Source of the DNA: Anaerolineales bacterium
GTDB lineage: Bacteria > Chloroflexota > Anaerolineae > Anaerolineales > UBA11579
DNA: 64,000 nt
Direction of reading: 5' to 3'
Assembly: GCA_026129335.1 (NCBI GenBank)
Contig: JAHCIH010000007.1
Coordinates: 42,133 to 106,132 of the forward strand
Of the stretch, positions 35,682-44,631 are shown piece after piece (within the stretch, counting starts at the first letter, position 1; every line of letters begins with the position of its first letter). A program made the translations under genes and the position numbers. The notes under the pieces are model-generated. The model saw only the letters and a list, made by a program, of their open reading frames with translations. It was not told the origin of the DNA and searched no databases.

Positions 35682-36803
35682 TCACCCGCCCAGGGCCTCG
35701 CGCAGCTTGTCCAGCCAGCCGCTCTCCTTGGGCTGCACTTCGGTGCCCATGGTGGCGGCCAATTCCTCGAACAGCTTGCGCTGCTCGGCGTTGAGCTTGC
35801 GCGGGATGGACACGTCCACCATGACCAGCTGGTCGCCGCGGCCGCCGCCGCGCAGGTGCGGCACGCCCTTGCCGCGCATGCGCAGCACCTTGCCCGGCTG
35901 CACGCCGGCGGGGATGCTGAGGATGGCCGGGCCGTCCACAGTAGGCACCTCCACCTCGGCGCCCAAGGTGGCCTGGGCCACGTTCACGTCCAGGTCGAGC
36001 AGGATGTCGTCCTCGCGGCGGTGGAAGTATTTGTGCTCACGCACGCGGATGGCGATGTACAGGTCACCCTGCGGGCCGCCGTTGATGCCGGGCTGGCCCT
36101 CGGCGCCCAGGCGCACCTGGGTGCCGCTGTCCACGCCGGCGGGGATGTCCACTTTGCGCTTGATCGTCTTGCGCTCCAGGCCGCGCCCGCTGCACTGCTG
36201 GCAGGGTGTGCTGATGATCTCGCCGCTGCCGCGGCAATCCGGGCAGGTGGTCACCTGTACCATGTTGCCGAAGAAGGTCTGGCGGTTCTGGCGCACCTCG
36301 CCGCGGCCCCCGCAGGTGGCGCAGCTGGTCTTGCTGGTGCCCGGCTCAGCGCCTTCGCCGGAGCAGCGCGAGCAGACCTCATCACGGGGGAACTCGATCT
36401 CTTTCTCCACACCGAAGACGGCCTCTTCGAACTCCAGAGCCAGGTTGTATTGCAGATCAGCGCCGCGACGCGGCGCGTTGCGCGCCTGTGCTGAGCGGCG
36501 GCCGCCGAAGCCAAAGCCAAACAACTCCTCGAAGATGTCGCCCAGGTCCACATTGGTGAAGTCGGGCATGCCGCCCATGCCGTCCACCCCGGCGTGGCCG
36601 AAGCGGTCGTAGGCGGCGCGCTTCTGCTCGTCGGAGAGCACCGCATAGGCCTCGTTGAGCTCCTTGAAGCGCTCTTCGGCGTCGGGCTCCTTGTTCACGT
36701 CCGGGTGGTACTGGCGCGCCAAACGCCGGAAGGCGGATTTCAGCTCTTCCGGCGAGGCGCCGCGCGGCACGCCCAGGGTCTCGTAGTAGTCGCGTTTGGA
36801 CAA
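35682..36803 (-). CDS. dnaJ: Chaperone protein DnaJ
   Basis: About 373 residues, a full type I DnaJ. J-domain: [10 protein letters not shown] with the HPD triad in [10 protein letters not shown] Gly/Phe-rich linker follows, then the zinc domain with four CxxCxGxG repeats ([32 protein letters not shown]) and the C-terminal substrate domain. DnaJ stimulates DnaK ATPase and delivers unfolded clients. There is no ATG; a TTG at 36803 gives the usual [11 protein letters not shown] start, while a TTG at 36815 adds four residues. No Shine-Dalgarno site is seen, so translation probably depends on dnaK upstream. Last gene of the hrcA operon. Confidence 0.93.
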   Translation of the reverse strand: MSKRDYYETLGVPRGASPEELKSAFRRLARQYHPDVNKEPDAEERFKELNEAYAVLSDEQKRAAYDRFGHAGVDGMGGMPDFTNVDLGDIFEELFGFGFGGRRSAQARNAPRRGADLQYNLALEFEEAVFGVEKEIEFPRDEVCSRCSGEGAEPGTSKTSCATCGGRGEVRQNRQTFFGNMVQVTTCPDCRGSGEIISTPCQQCSGRGLERKTIKRKVDIPAGVDSGTQVRLGAEGQPGINGGPQGDLYIAIRVREHKYFHRREDDILLDLDVNVAQATLGAEVEVPTVDGPAILSIPAGVQPGKVLRMRGKGVPHLRGGGRGDQLVMVDVSIPRKLNAEQRKLFEELAATMGTEVQPKESGWLDKLREALGG

Positions 36804-36811
36804 AGTGACTG

Positions 36812-36850
36812 GCAATTAGTAAGTGGTAATTACCACTTACTAACTACTAC
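36812..36850. repeat. 7-bp-periodic tract with 22-bp palindrome between dnaK and dnaJ
   Basis: Heptamers GCAATTA, GTAAGTG, GTAATTA, CCACTTA, CTAACTA contain a perfect palindrome at 36819-36840 centred on GGTAATTACC. On the minus strand the tract begins at the dnaK stop codon. Confidence 0.65.
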
Positions 36851-38748
36851 TCCGCTTCTTTAAACTCACCCTCGACCACGTCGTCGCCGGCGGGGCCTTC
36901 GCCACCGCCCGCTTCGCCCTCGGGGCCGGGTCCGGCAGCCGGGCCGGCCTGCTGGTAAGCTTCGGCCCCCAGCTTCTGCACCAGCTCCATGAGCGCCTCA
37001 GTGGCGGCGTTGATCGCCGCGGCGTCTTCGCCGGGCAATGCGGCGCGCACCTTGGCCACCGCGTCTTCAATGGCTTGCTTGCTCTCGGCGGGCACTTTGT
37101 CGCCCAGGTCCTTCACGGTCTTCTCGGCAGTGTAGGCGGCACTATCGCCATTGTTGCGCGCCTCCACCAACTCGCGGCGCTGCTTGTCCTCTTCGGCGTG
37201 GCTTTCGGCTTCCTTGCGCATGCGCTCCACCTCATCGTCCGAGAGGCCAGAAGAGGCGGTGATGGTGATGTGCTGGCTCTTGCCGGTCGCCTTGTCGGCG
37301 GCGGTCACGTTGAGAATGCCGTTGGCGTCAATGTCGAAAGTGACCTCGACCTGCGGCACGCCACGCGGGGCGGGCGGAATGCCATCCAGGATGAATTTGC
37401 CCAGCGATTTGTTGTCCGTCGCCATGGGGCGTTCGCCCTGCAGCACGTTCACTTCCACCTGGTTCTGGTTGTCCGCCGCGGTGGAGAAGATCTGGCTCTT
37501 GCGGGTCGGGATGGTGGTGTTGCGCTCAATCAGCGGGGTGGCTACGCCGCCCAGGGTCTCGATGGACAGGGTCAGCGGGGTCACGTCGAGCAGCAAGATG
37601 TCTTTGACGTCACCACCGAGCACGCCGGCCTGGATGGCGGCGCCCACCGCGACCACTTCGTCGGGGTTGACGCCCTTGTGCGGGTCTTTGCCGAACAGCT
37701 TCTTGACCGCCTCCTGCACGGCGGGCATGCGGGTCATGCCGCCCACCAGCACCACTTCGTTGATCTCACCCGGCTGCAGGTCGGCGTCTTTGAGCGCCTG
37801 GCGCACCGGGCCCAAGGTGCGCTCGACCAGGTCGCCGGTGAGCTGCTCCAGCTTGGCACGGGTCAACTGGGTGACCAGGTGCTTGGGGCCGGAGGCGTCG
37901 GCGGTGATGTAGGGTAGGTTGATCTCGGTCTGCTGCAGAGTGGAGAGTTCGATCTTGGCCTTCTCGGACGCTTCCTTGAGGCGCTGCAGCGACTGGCGGT
38001 CCTGCCTCAAATCGATGCCCTGCTCCTTCTGGAACTCGTCGGCCAGGTGGTTGATGATGCGGTGGTCGAAGTCGTCTCCGCCCAGGAAGGTGTCGCCCGA
38101 GGTGCTGCGTACCTGGAAGACGCCGTCGCCCACATCCAGGATGGAGATGTCGAAGGTGCCGCCGCCCAGGTCGTAGACGGCAATGATCTCGTTTTTCTTC
38201 TTGTCCAGACCGTAGGCCAGCGAAGAGGCGGTGGGCTCGTTGATGATGCGCAGCACTTCCAGGCCGGCGATTTTGCCGGCATCTTTGGTGGCGTTGCGCT
38301 GGGCGTCATTGAAGTAGGCGGGCACGGTGATCACCGCCTGGGTGACCGGCTCGCCCAGGTAGGCCTCGGCGTCGGCCTTGATCTTGGCCAGGATCATCGC
38401 CGAGACTTCCGGCGGCGTGTACTGCTTGCCGCCCAGCTGCACTTCGATACCGTCGTTGCCGGCTTTCTGGATCGTGTAGGGCACCACTTCCAGCGCCTTG
38501 GCCGTCTCGGAATCGTCGTACTTGCGGCCCATAAAGCGCTTGATCGAGTAGATCGTGTTCTCGGGGTTGACCACCGCCTGGTTGCGGGCGGTGCGGCCCA
38601 CCAGGCGCTCGCCGTTCTTGTTGATCGCCACCACCGAGGGGACCAGGCGGTCGCCTTCGGCAGTGGGGATGACTACGGGCTCGCCGCCCTCCATCACTGC
38701 GCCCACCGAGTTGGTGGTACCCAGGTCGATGCCAATGATTTTTGCCAT
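36847..38748 (-). CDS. dnaK: Chaperone protein DnaK (Hsp70)
   Basis: 633 residues. The ATPase domain opens with [18 protein letters not shown] and contains [49 protein letters not shown] and [12 protein letters not shown]. The peptide-binding domain ([16 protein letters not shown]) is followed by the helical lid and an acidic Gly/Glu tail. It folds and rescues proteins together with DnaJ and GrpE. A GAGGAG Shine-Dalgarno site precedes the ATG. It lies between grpE and dnaJ in the CIRCE-controlled operon. Confidence 0.97.
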   Translation of the reverse strand: MAKIIGIDLGTTNSVGAVMEGGEPVVIPTAEGDRLVPSVVAINKNGERLVGRTARNQAVVNPENTIYSIKRFMGRKYDDSETAKALEVVPYTIQKAGNDGIEVQLGGKQYTPPEVSAMILAKIKADAEAYLGEPVTQAVITVPAYFNDAQRNATKDAGKIAGLEVLRIINEPTASSLAYGLDKKKNEIIAVYDLGGGTFDISILDVGDGVFQVRSTSGDTFLGGDDFDHRIINHLADEFQKEQGIDLRQDRQSLQRLKEASEKAKIELSTLQQTEINLPYITADASGPKHLVTQLTRAKLEQLTGDLVERTLGPVRQALKDADLQPGEINEVVLVGGMTRMPAVQEAVKKLFGKDPHKGVNPDEVVAVGAAIQAGVLGGDVKDILLLDVTPLTLSIETLGGVATPLIERNTTIPTRKSQIFSTAADNQNQVEVNVLQGERPMATDNKSLGKFILDGIPPAPRGVPQVEVTFDIDANGILNVTAADKATGKSQHITITASSGLSDDEVERMRKEAESHAEEDKQRRELVEARNNGDSAAYTAEKTVKDLGDKVPAESKQAIEDAVAKVRAALPGEDAAAINAATEALMELVQKLGAEAYQQAGPAAGPGPEGEAGGGEGPAGDDVVEGEFKEAE

Positions 38749-38765
38749 GCTTGTTTCTCCTCAGA

Positions 38766-39287
38766 TTATTTGGCGACCTTGACGGCCGCGGGGCGCAGCA
38801 CGCGCTCGCCCAACAGGTAGCCGGGTCGCAAAACTTCGATGACGGTGCCGCTGTCGTGCTCGGCGCTTTCCTCCTGGGCCAGCGCCTCATGCAGGGTGGG
38901 GTCGAATTCCTCGCCCAGCGGGTCCAAGCGGGTGAGGCCCTCGGCCTGCAGATAGCTCAGCAGCTTGTGGTAGATGAGCTCGACGCCCTCGGCCCAGGCG
39001 ACGCCATCCGCTTCTTGCGGGCGGGACTTCAACGCCAGTTCCAGGTCGTCGCAGATTTCCAGGAACCGCTGGAACACGCGACCGCGGATGTCGGCGGTCT
39101 GCTGTTCCTGGTCGCGGACCTGGCGCTTCTTGTAGTTGGCGAACTCGGCCTGGGCGCGCTGCCAGCCATCCAGGTTCTCAGCGGCCTGCGCCTCGGCCTC
39201 AGCCAGCTTGGCGCGCAAGGCGTCCAGGTCGGCCTCAGCGATGCCTTCGCCGTCTTGTGCTTCGGGTTGCAATTCGTGCTCTTCCAT
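38766..39287 (-). CDS. grpE: Nucleotide exchange factor GrpE
   Basis: 173 residues: an acidic N-terminus, a long coiled coil (about 25-70) with RAQAEFANYKKRQVRDQEQ, and the C-terminal beta domain ending in GYLLGERVLRPAAVKVAK. GrpE releases ADP from DnaK and resets its substrate cycle. The gene starts 8 bases after hrcA and ends 17 bases before dnaK. Confidence 0.94.
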   Translation of the reverse strand: MEEHELQPEAQDGEGIAEADLDALRAKLAEAEAQAAENLDGWQRAQAEFANYKKRQVRDQEQQTADIRGRVFQRFLEICDDLELALKSRPQEADGVAWAEGVELIYHKLLSYLQAEGLTRLDPLGEEFDPTLHEALAQEESAEHDSGTVIEVLRPGYLLGERVLRPAAVKVAK

Positions 39288-39295
39288 AAAGATAG

Positions 39296-40351
39296 CTATT
39301 CCTCTTGGTTGTCTTTGCCGCCGGTCATCGAGCCGGAGACCATTTCGCTGAGCAGGCCGGCCACATAGTCCACAGTGGAGACCGCCCGGCCATAGGACAT
39401 GCGGATGGGGCCAAGCACGCCCAGGTAGCCGCTCGCGGTGTCCGCCGCGCCATAGCGCGCCAGCACCAGCGAGAAGTCGTTGAGCTGCTCCCAGCGGCCC
39501 TCACCGCCGATGAGCACCTGCACGCCGCCGATCTGGCTTTCGCTCATCACCTCGGCGAGCAGGTCTTCCAGCAGCGGGCGCTCCTCGAGCACGCGCAAGG
39601 CGCGCTGGGCGGCATCGCCCTCGCTGAACTCCGGCTCGGCCAGCACGTTGGTCCAGCCGTCGTGGTAGACCTCGCCGGCGAAACCATCGGTGAGGCGCTC
39701 CAGTTCGGTGCGCACCAGCCGAAAGACCTCGGCGGCGAGGGTGCCCATCTCATTGGGCGGCGGGGCCATCTCGTCCACGGCTTTGCCGCGCAGCAGGTTG
39801 TTGAGCTGCTCGGCGATGCTGCTCAGGCGCTCCTGGGCAAAAGCCTCTTTGAGCGCCAGCATTTGCTGCAACACCTGGCCGCTTTCCAGCACCAGCACCA
39901 TGAGCACCTGGCGACCGGAGGTGAGGATGAGTTCGAGGTGCTTGAAGCGCACCTGCTGCGACTGCGGCAGGGTGACCAGCGCAGCGGCGCGCGACTGGCT
40001 GGCCAGCACGGAGGCCGCCAGGCGCATCCACTGCTGCGTCTCATGGCGGGCCTGGTAGAACTGGTGGCTGATGGTGTGCTTCAGCGAGGCGGGCAGCTCC
40101 TGGCGGCCCATCAGCTCGCCGACGAAGAAGCGGAAGCCTTCCTCAGTAGGGACGCGCCCGGCGGAGGTGAACGGCTGGCGCAGAAAGCCGCTCTCGGTGA
40201 GCTCGGCCATCTCGTTGCGCACGGTGGCGGAGCTCACATCCAGGCCGTAGTGCTCCACCAGGCGCTTGGAACCCACCGGCTGGGCGGCTTCGACATAATC
40301 CTGGACGATGAGGCCGAGGATGAGCTTTTGGCGTTCGGTCAGTTGGTTCAT
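39296..40351 (-). CDS. hrcA: Heat-inducible transcription repressor HrcA
   Basis: 351 residues. The N-terminal winged helix (LTERQKLILGLIVQDYVEAAQPVGS, then VSSATVRNEMAELTE) binds CIRCE; a GAF-like and a dimerisation region follow, with GVQVLIGGE and LGVLGPIRMSYGRAVSTVDY typical of HrcA. It represses its own operon and groESL, and is released when chaperones are occupied. ATG 40351 matches the family start MNQLTERQK; an upstream in-frame codon at 40366 lies within the CIRCE-proximal leader. Both CIRCE sites in the window are expected targets. Confidence 0.95.
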   Translation of the reverse strand: MNQLTERQKLILGLIVQDYVEAAQPVGSKRLVEHYGLDVSSATVRNEMAELTESGFLRQPFTSAGRVPTEEGFRFFVGELMGRQELPASLKHTISHQFYQARHETQQWMRLAASVLASQSRAAALVTLPQSQQVRFKHLELILTSGRQVLMVLVLESGQVLQQMLALKEAFAQERLSSIAEQLNNLLRGKAVDEMAPPPNEMGTLAAEVFRLVRTELERLTDGFAGEVYHDGWTNVLAEPEFSEGDAAQRALRVLEERPLLEDLLAEVMSESQIGGVQVLIGGEGRWEQLNDFSLVLARYGAADTASGYLGVLGPIRMSYGRAVSTVDYVAGLLSEMVSGSMTGGKDNQEE

Positions 40352-40367
40352 AGCGAAAGTGCACAAT

Positions 40368-40394
40368 TTAGCACTCTCACAAAGAGAGTGCTAA
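40368..40394. promoter_or_regulatory. CIRCE operator of the hrcA-grpE-dnaK-dnaJ operon
   Basis: A perfect TTAGCACTC-N9-GAGTGCTAA inverted repeat lies 17 bases before the hrcA ATG. It overlaps the predicted transcription start, so HrcA bound here would block its own operon. Confidence 0.97.
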
Positions 40395-40419
40395 ATACGG
40401 CTATTTGTAATTTTAACAA
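40392..40419 (-). promoter_or_regulatory. hrcA operon promoter
   Basis: Minus strand TTGTTA (40419-40414), 16 bases, TATTTA (40397-40392). The -10 overlaps the edge of CIRCE. Confidence 0.65.
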
Positions 40420-40570
40420 GCGCCGGGCGGGCAGTCAAGAAGCGAACGGGGCGGGAGTTCGCTTTCTTACAAAGGTCTAATAGGTGCTAACTGTCATCCA
40501 AAGAGCATTGCAACACTTCAACTGGAAGAGGGCGAAGTAAGCCGCTATTAGCTTTGTCAACCACTACACG

Positions 40571-40613
40571 ATTGCTTCGTCGGCCTGGTTACGCCGGGCC
40601 TCCTCGCAATGAC
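40571..40613. repeat. Dispersed ATTGCTTCGTCGG...CTCGCAATGAC element
   Basis: ATTGCTTCGTCGG and CCTCCTCGCAATGAC flank a GGCCTGG...CGGGCC stem. Lies in the divergent gap between hrcA and the C39-like gene end. Confidence 0.7.
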
Positions 40614-40631
40614 AAGAATTGTTGTCCCAGA

Positions 40632-41846
40632 CTAGGGATTGGCCCCGACCGAAGTGAGTGCCGGGCCGGTGTAGATGGACTTGGGGTTGGCCTGCTGGGC
40701 CAGGCGGAACTGCTGGATGGCGCCGTTGGTATTCCCTTGCTTATGCAGCAAGTGGCCTTTCCAGATCAGCACGTCTTCCGAATTGGGCGTAATCGCCAGG
40801 GAGTGCTCCACAATCTGGTCGAGGTCGTCCAGCCGGTTGGTATGGTAATAGGCGAAGAACGGCCCAAACTGGTAGCGCAGCATGCGCATGGGCAGGCCGA
40901 TGATGCGCGCCTGGTCGAACGAGGCGGCCGCGGCGCCGTAGTCCCGGAAGTAGACCTGGTTCATGCCCAGGTTGAACCAGGCATAGGCGTTCTGCGGGTC
41001 GGCCTCGGTTTCCAGGCGGGCGGTGACCAGCGCATTCTGGCGGTTGGCGTTGTCGTCCCAGTCCGCGCCGAGAATGGCCTGCACATCCGGCTCTTGATGG
41101 GGCAAAAAGACCAGGGTGTAGACTCGGTTGAACTGCTGCCACCACATGTCGAACTCGGCATAGCCCATACGCTGGTCGGGGCCGTTGAAGCTATCCTGGT
41201 AGACGAACTCGCCGCGGGCGTCGTCGTAACCGGTCACCAAGGCATAGTGCCCATTCCAGTAATCGTCGTTGGCAAAGTAGACTTCTTCAATAATGTGGCC
41301 TTTTTCCACCATCACCGGGATGCCCGCGGCCAGGAACTGCTTGACCATGTCCACACTGCCGCCTACACGGAAAATGGTGGTCAGCCAGCCGGCGCGGGTG
41401 CGCACGTAGTAGTCCAGTTCGTCCACGTTTACGTTGCGGTCAGCCGAGATAGGCTTGACTTCGTCGGAGATGGTGTACTGGTCGCCGCTCCAGCCGTAAT
41501 AGCGCAGGTACATGGCCAGGGTGGCCGGGCCGCAGTTGTTCGGCCCCTGTAGCTCGTGGGCCGGCGCGCTGAGCATCACCGCCGGTGGCAATGGCGTGGG
41601 CGTGGCCATCGGCAGGGGCGTGGCCGGCAGAGGGGTCAGGCTGGGTTGTGCTTCGGCCACAGGGCTGGCATGCGCAATCTGTGGCGGAGGCAACTCGCCC
41701 ACCGGGTTCAGCCGGCTGCGCACGAACACCTGCGCCAGGTCCAGGCGCCATTCCAATCGCGTCTTCACCCAGGGGATTTGATAGACCAGAATGGGGATGA
41801 GAATCAGGCCGACCAGAATCAGCGGCCAGCGGTGGCGAAACTGCAT
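40632..41846 (-). CDS. Membrane-anchored C39-like cysteine peptidase with TPR region
   Basis: 404 residues. An N-terminal membrane anchor (about 6-24) and a Pro/Thr-rich linker (about 50-90) precede a papain-like C39 domain: Cys105 in GPNNCGPATLAMYLRYYG, His200 in GHYALVTGYDD, Asp218 in VYQDSF. The C-terminal third is helical with TPR-like units (AYAWFNLGMNQVYFRDYGAA, then VLIWKGHLLHKQGN). The catalytic domain should lie outside the cell. C39 domains in transporters cleave double-glycine leaders; here no transporter is attached, so the substrate is unknown. TACAAT 6 bases before ATG 41846 selects this start over a longer frame. Confidence 0.82.
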   Translation of the reverse strand: MQFRHRWPLILVGLILIPILVYQIPWVKTRLEWRLDLAQVFVRSRLNPVGELPPPQIAHASPVAEAQPSLTPLPATPLPMATPTPLPPAVMLSAPAHELQGPNNCGPATLAMYLRYYGWSGDQYTISDEVKPISADRNVNVDELDYYVRTRAGWLTTIFRVGGSVDMVKQFLAAGIPVMVEKGHIIEEVYFANDDYWNGHYALVTGYDDARGEFVYQDSFNGPDQRMGYAEFDMWWQQFNRVYTLVFLPHQEPDVQAILGADWDDNANRQNALVTARLETEADPQNAYAWFNLGMNQVYFRDYGAAAASFDQARIIGLPMRMLRYQFGPFFAYYHTNRLDDLDQIVEHSLAITPNSEDVLIWKGHLLHKQGNTNGAIQQFRLAQQANPKSIYTGPALTSVGANP

Positions 41847-41852
41847 GCCGGA

Positions 41853-41858
41853 ATTGTA
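41853..41858 (-). promoter_or_regulatory. -10 hexamer, leaderless C39-like peptidase gene
   Basis: Minus strand TACAAT ends 6 bases before the ATG at 41846. Confidence 0.6.
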
Positions 41859-41917
41859 CCGAAGCCCACCGGGCGCAAAGGTTAAAGCTAGATTGGCAGC
41901 TGGGGGATGCGCGCTGA

Positions 41918-41923
41918 TATAAT
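41918..41923 (+). promoter_or_regulatory. -10 hexamer before miaB
   Basis: TATAAT ends 10 bases before the miaB ATG at 41934; TTGGCA lies 19 bases upstream of it. The leader would be at most a few bases. Confidence 0.6.
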
Positions 41924-41933
41924 CGCTTTTCGT

Positions 41934-43298
41934 ATGAAATACCATATCTGGACCGAAGGCTGCCAGATGAACGTGGCCGATTCGCAGCGCGTCGCTTCAG
42001 CGTTGGAGCGCTTGGGCTATCAGGCCACTGCCAAACCCGCCGATGCTCAGGTCATCGTGCTCAACACCTGCGTGGTGCGCCAGAGCGCCGAAGACAAGGC
42101 AATGGGCAAAGCCACTTCGCTCAAGCCGCTCAAGGAACGCAACCCCGACCTGACCATCAACCTGATGGGCTGCATGGTCGGCGTGAAGGGGCAGGAGAAG
42201 CTGCGCGAACAACTGCCCTTTGTGGATGTGTTCTCGCCGCCCTCGGACCCCGGCCCGCTGGTCGCCCACCTCACCCAGCACGACAGCCGCTTCATTGAAC
42301 TCACTGAGACCGAGCAGCGCTTCGCCCTGATGGATGGCGAGCTGCGCCTGCCCGCCGAGGAGCACGGCCAGCTGGTTAGCGCGCATGTGCCGGTGGTTTA
42401 CGGCTGCTCGCATGCCTGCACTTTTTGCATCATCCCCTACCGCCGCGGCGTGGAGCGCAGCCGCCCGGTGGGTGAAATCGTTGCCGAGGTGCGCAGCCTG
42501 GTCTCCCAGGGCGTGCGCGAGGTGACCCTGCTGGGCCAAATCGTCGACCGCTACGGCATGGATGTGGCCGACGGCCCACGCCTGCCCGACCTGCTGCGCG
42601 TAGTGCACGAGGTGGAAGGCCTGCAGCGCATCCGCTTCCTGACCTCGCACCCCAACTGGATGAGCGACGAGCTACTGCAGGCAGTGGCCGAGCTGCCCAA
42701 GGTGATGCCGCACATCGAAGTGCCGGTGCAGGCCGGGCACGACGAAGTGCTGGCCAACATGAAGCGCGGCTACACAGCCGAAGACTATCGCCGCCTGATT
42801 GCACGCATCCGCGCCATCATCCCCAACGTGTCCATCGCCACCGACATCATCGTCGGCTTCCCGGGTGAGACCGCCGAGCAGTTCCAGGCCACCTACGACC
42901 TGCTCGGTGAGCTGAAGCTGGACGTGGCCCATCTGGCGCGTTATTCCGAGCGAGAGGGCACCGTGGCCGCCCGGCGCATGGAAGACAACGTGCCCGAAGC
43001 CGAGAAACTGGCCCGCCTGCACGCACTGGACAAGCAGCAGGAAACCATCCTCACCGAAATCAACGCTGGCTACCTGGGCGAAACGGTCGAAGTGCTGTTC
43101 GAGGAGGAGGTCAAGGGCCGCTGGAAGGGCCGCACGCCGACCAACAAACTGGTCTTCGTTCAGGCGGAGCAGGATCTGCGCGGCCAACTGCTGCCGGTGC
43201 AAATCACCTGGACCGGCCCCTGGTCCATGCAGGGCCGCCTGCTGCCGGATGGCAGCCCGCAACCCATTCCTGTCGAAATCATCACCATCAGCGCATAG
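41934..43298 (+). CDS. miaB: tRNA-2-methylthio-N6-dimethylallyladenosine synthase (MiaB-type methylthiotransferase)
   Basis: 454 residues. The N-terminal MTTase domain carries Cys10, Cys46 and Cys80 for one Fe-S cluster. The radical SAM domain has Cys158, Cys162 and Cys165 in YGCSHACTFC, and the C-terminus is a TRAM domain. MiaB adds a methylthio group to i6A37 of tRNAs that read UNN codons. ILVGLQVD-type and VPVQAGHDEVLANMKRGY segments fit MiaB better than RimO or MtaB. ATG 41934 directly follows the TATAAT box. A strong terminator ends the gene. Confidence 0.92.
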   Translation: MKYHIWTEGCQMNVADSQRVASALERLGYQATAKPADAQVIVLNTCVVRQSAEDKAMGKATSLKPLKERNPDLTINLMGCMVGVKGQEKLREQLPFVDVFSPPSDPGPLVAHLTQHDSRFIELTETEQRFALMDGELRLPAEEHGQLVSAHVPVVYGCSHACTFCIIPYRRGVERSRPVGEIVAEVRSLVSQGVREVTLLGQIVDRYGMDVADGPRLPDLLRVVHEVEGLQRIRFLTSHPNWMSDELLQAVAELPKVMPHIEVPVQAGHDEVLANMKRGYTAEDYRRLIARIRAIIPNVSIATDIIVGFPGETAEQFQATYDLLGELKLDVAHLARYSEREGTVAARRMEDNVPEAEKLARLHALDKQQETILTEINAGYLGETVEVLFEEEVKGRWKGRTPTNKLVFVQAEQDLRGQLLPVQITWTGPWSMQGRLLPDGSPQPIPVEIITISA

Positions 43299-43299
43299 C

Positions 43300-43331
43300 A
43301 AAAGCGCCCGGCGGCACGGGCGCTTTTTTGT
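43300..43331 (+). terminator. Rho-independent terminator after miaB
   Basis: AAAAGCGCCCG / CGGGCGCTTTTTT with a GCGGCA loop; also serves the convergent MFS pair. Confidence 0.9.
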
Positions 43332-43353
43332 TGCCACTTCCAACGGAGGAGAA

Positions 43354-44631
43354 CTACGCCGCAGGTTCGGTGGCTTTCTGCGCGATCTCTTTTGGGTGGC
43401 CGGTCTCCATATTCATCACACTGGGGATGAAGAAGCCAACCAGGCCCATGAGGGCGCACAAGCTGCCGCCAATCAGGTACCAGATCTGTACGCCGAAGGC
43501 GTCGGCCACCGGGCCGGCCACCAGCAGACCCAGTGGGGTCATTGCGGTGGCTATGCTGCCCAGCAGGGTGAAGACGCGACCCTGCCGGGCGGGGTCCACC
43601 GAGGCCTGCATCACCGCGCCCAACGAGCCGTTGACGATCGGCCCCATCAGGCCCAGCACGCCAAAACAAACCAGCGCCAGAGTGAACTGCTGTGCGGAAA
43701 GCAGGCCCATAAAGGCGGCAGGCAAGCCCAGCCCGACCAGGCCGGCGAACACGGTGACGATGCGTTTCTTGAAGCCGCCCCAGGCGCCGAGGAGCAGCCC
43801 GCCGAGCACCGCGCCGATGCCCCACAGGCTTTGCAGCCAACCCAACTCGAGGACGCCCTTATCGAAGTGCTGGGTGACCAGCAACGGAAGTAGCGCGCCG
43901 GCAGGAGTAAACAGGAAATTGATCAACGCGGCCATGATCATCACCACCATCAGCCCGGGCCAACTGAGCACGTAGCGGAAGCCCTCGCGGAAATCCTCCC
44001 AGAAGCCCGCCGGCTTGCCATCCGCGCCGTTGGCCTTGCGCTCCGGCTGCGGGATGGCGATGGGCAGCACGGCGACCACGGCGATCAGCGCGGTGATCAC
44101 GTCGATGGCCAGCACCGACTGCATGGGCAGCAGCTCGAGGAGCAGCGCGCCCAGCGGGGCCGAGACGATGTTGAGACCGCCGTTGAGTGTGTGGTTGATG
44201 CCCTGGATGCGCGCCAGGTGCTCCTTGGGTACCATCAACGAGGTGGAGGCGGTCATCGCCGGCGAGTGGAATGCCTGGCCGAGCGAGCGCAGCATGAGCA
44301 ACGCGTAGATGTGCCAGATCTCCACCAGGTCGAAGGCGAACAAGGCCGCCAACACCAATGTGGCCAGAGCGATGCTGCTGTCCGAGAGGATCAGGATCCG
44401 TTTGCGCTGGCTGCGGTCCACCACCGAGCCGGCCAGCGGGCCGATGAGGATCATCGGCAGCATGGCCACAAGGGTGGCGGTGGCCAACACCGTGGCGGAG
44501 CCGGTCTCGCGGGTCAGGTACCAGACCAGGGCGAACTGAACCAGCTGGCTGCCCAGCAGGGAGAAGGCCTGGCCTGTCCAGACCTGGAAGAAGGGGCGTT
44601 TCCAGTCGGCGGGAGGTTGTTGTGAGGTCAT
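43354..44631 (-). CDS. MFS transporter, macrolide-efflux type (second of a tandem pair)
   Basis: 425 residues, 12 predicted helices. Hallmarks of the MFS_3/MefA-like family: PFFQVWTGQAFSLLGSQLVQFALVWYLT, GPLAGSVVDRSQRKRILI (motif A) and LMVPKEHLARIQGINHTLNGG. It probably expels a hydrophobic drug or siderophore with proton influx. The ATG at 44631 overlaps the stop of the upstream paralogue by 4 bases (ATGA), which sets the start. The two proteins are clearly homologous along their length, so a tandem duplication is likely. Confidence 0.87.
   Translation of the reverse strand: MTSQQPPADWKRPFFQVWTGQAFSLLGSQLVQFALVWYLTRETGSATVLATATLVAMLPMILIGPLAGSVVDRSQRKRILILSDSSIALATLVLAALFAFDLVEIWHIYALLMLRSLGQAFHSPAMTASTSLMVPKEHLARIQGINHTLNGGLNIVSAPLGALLLELLPMQSVLAIDVITALIAVVAVLPIAIPQPERKANGADGKPAGFWEDFREGFRYVLSWPGLMVVMIMAALINFLFTPAGALLPLLVTQHFDKGVLELGWLQSLWGIGAVLGGLLLGAWGGFKKRIVTVFAGLVGLGLPAAFMGLLSAQQFTLALVCFGVLGLMGPIVNGSLGAVMQASVDPARQGRVFTLLGSIATAMTPLGLLVAGPVADAFGVQIWYLIGGSLCALMGLVGFFIPSVMNMETGHPKEIAQKATEPAA

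Noticed and set aside
42301..42500. Assignment of miaB as rimO or mtaB
   Set aside because: The radical SAM region and the C-terminal TRAM arrangement resemble MiaB more; no RimO-type N-terminus.
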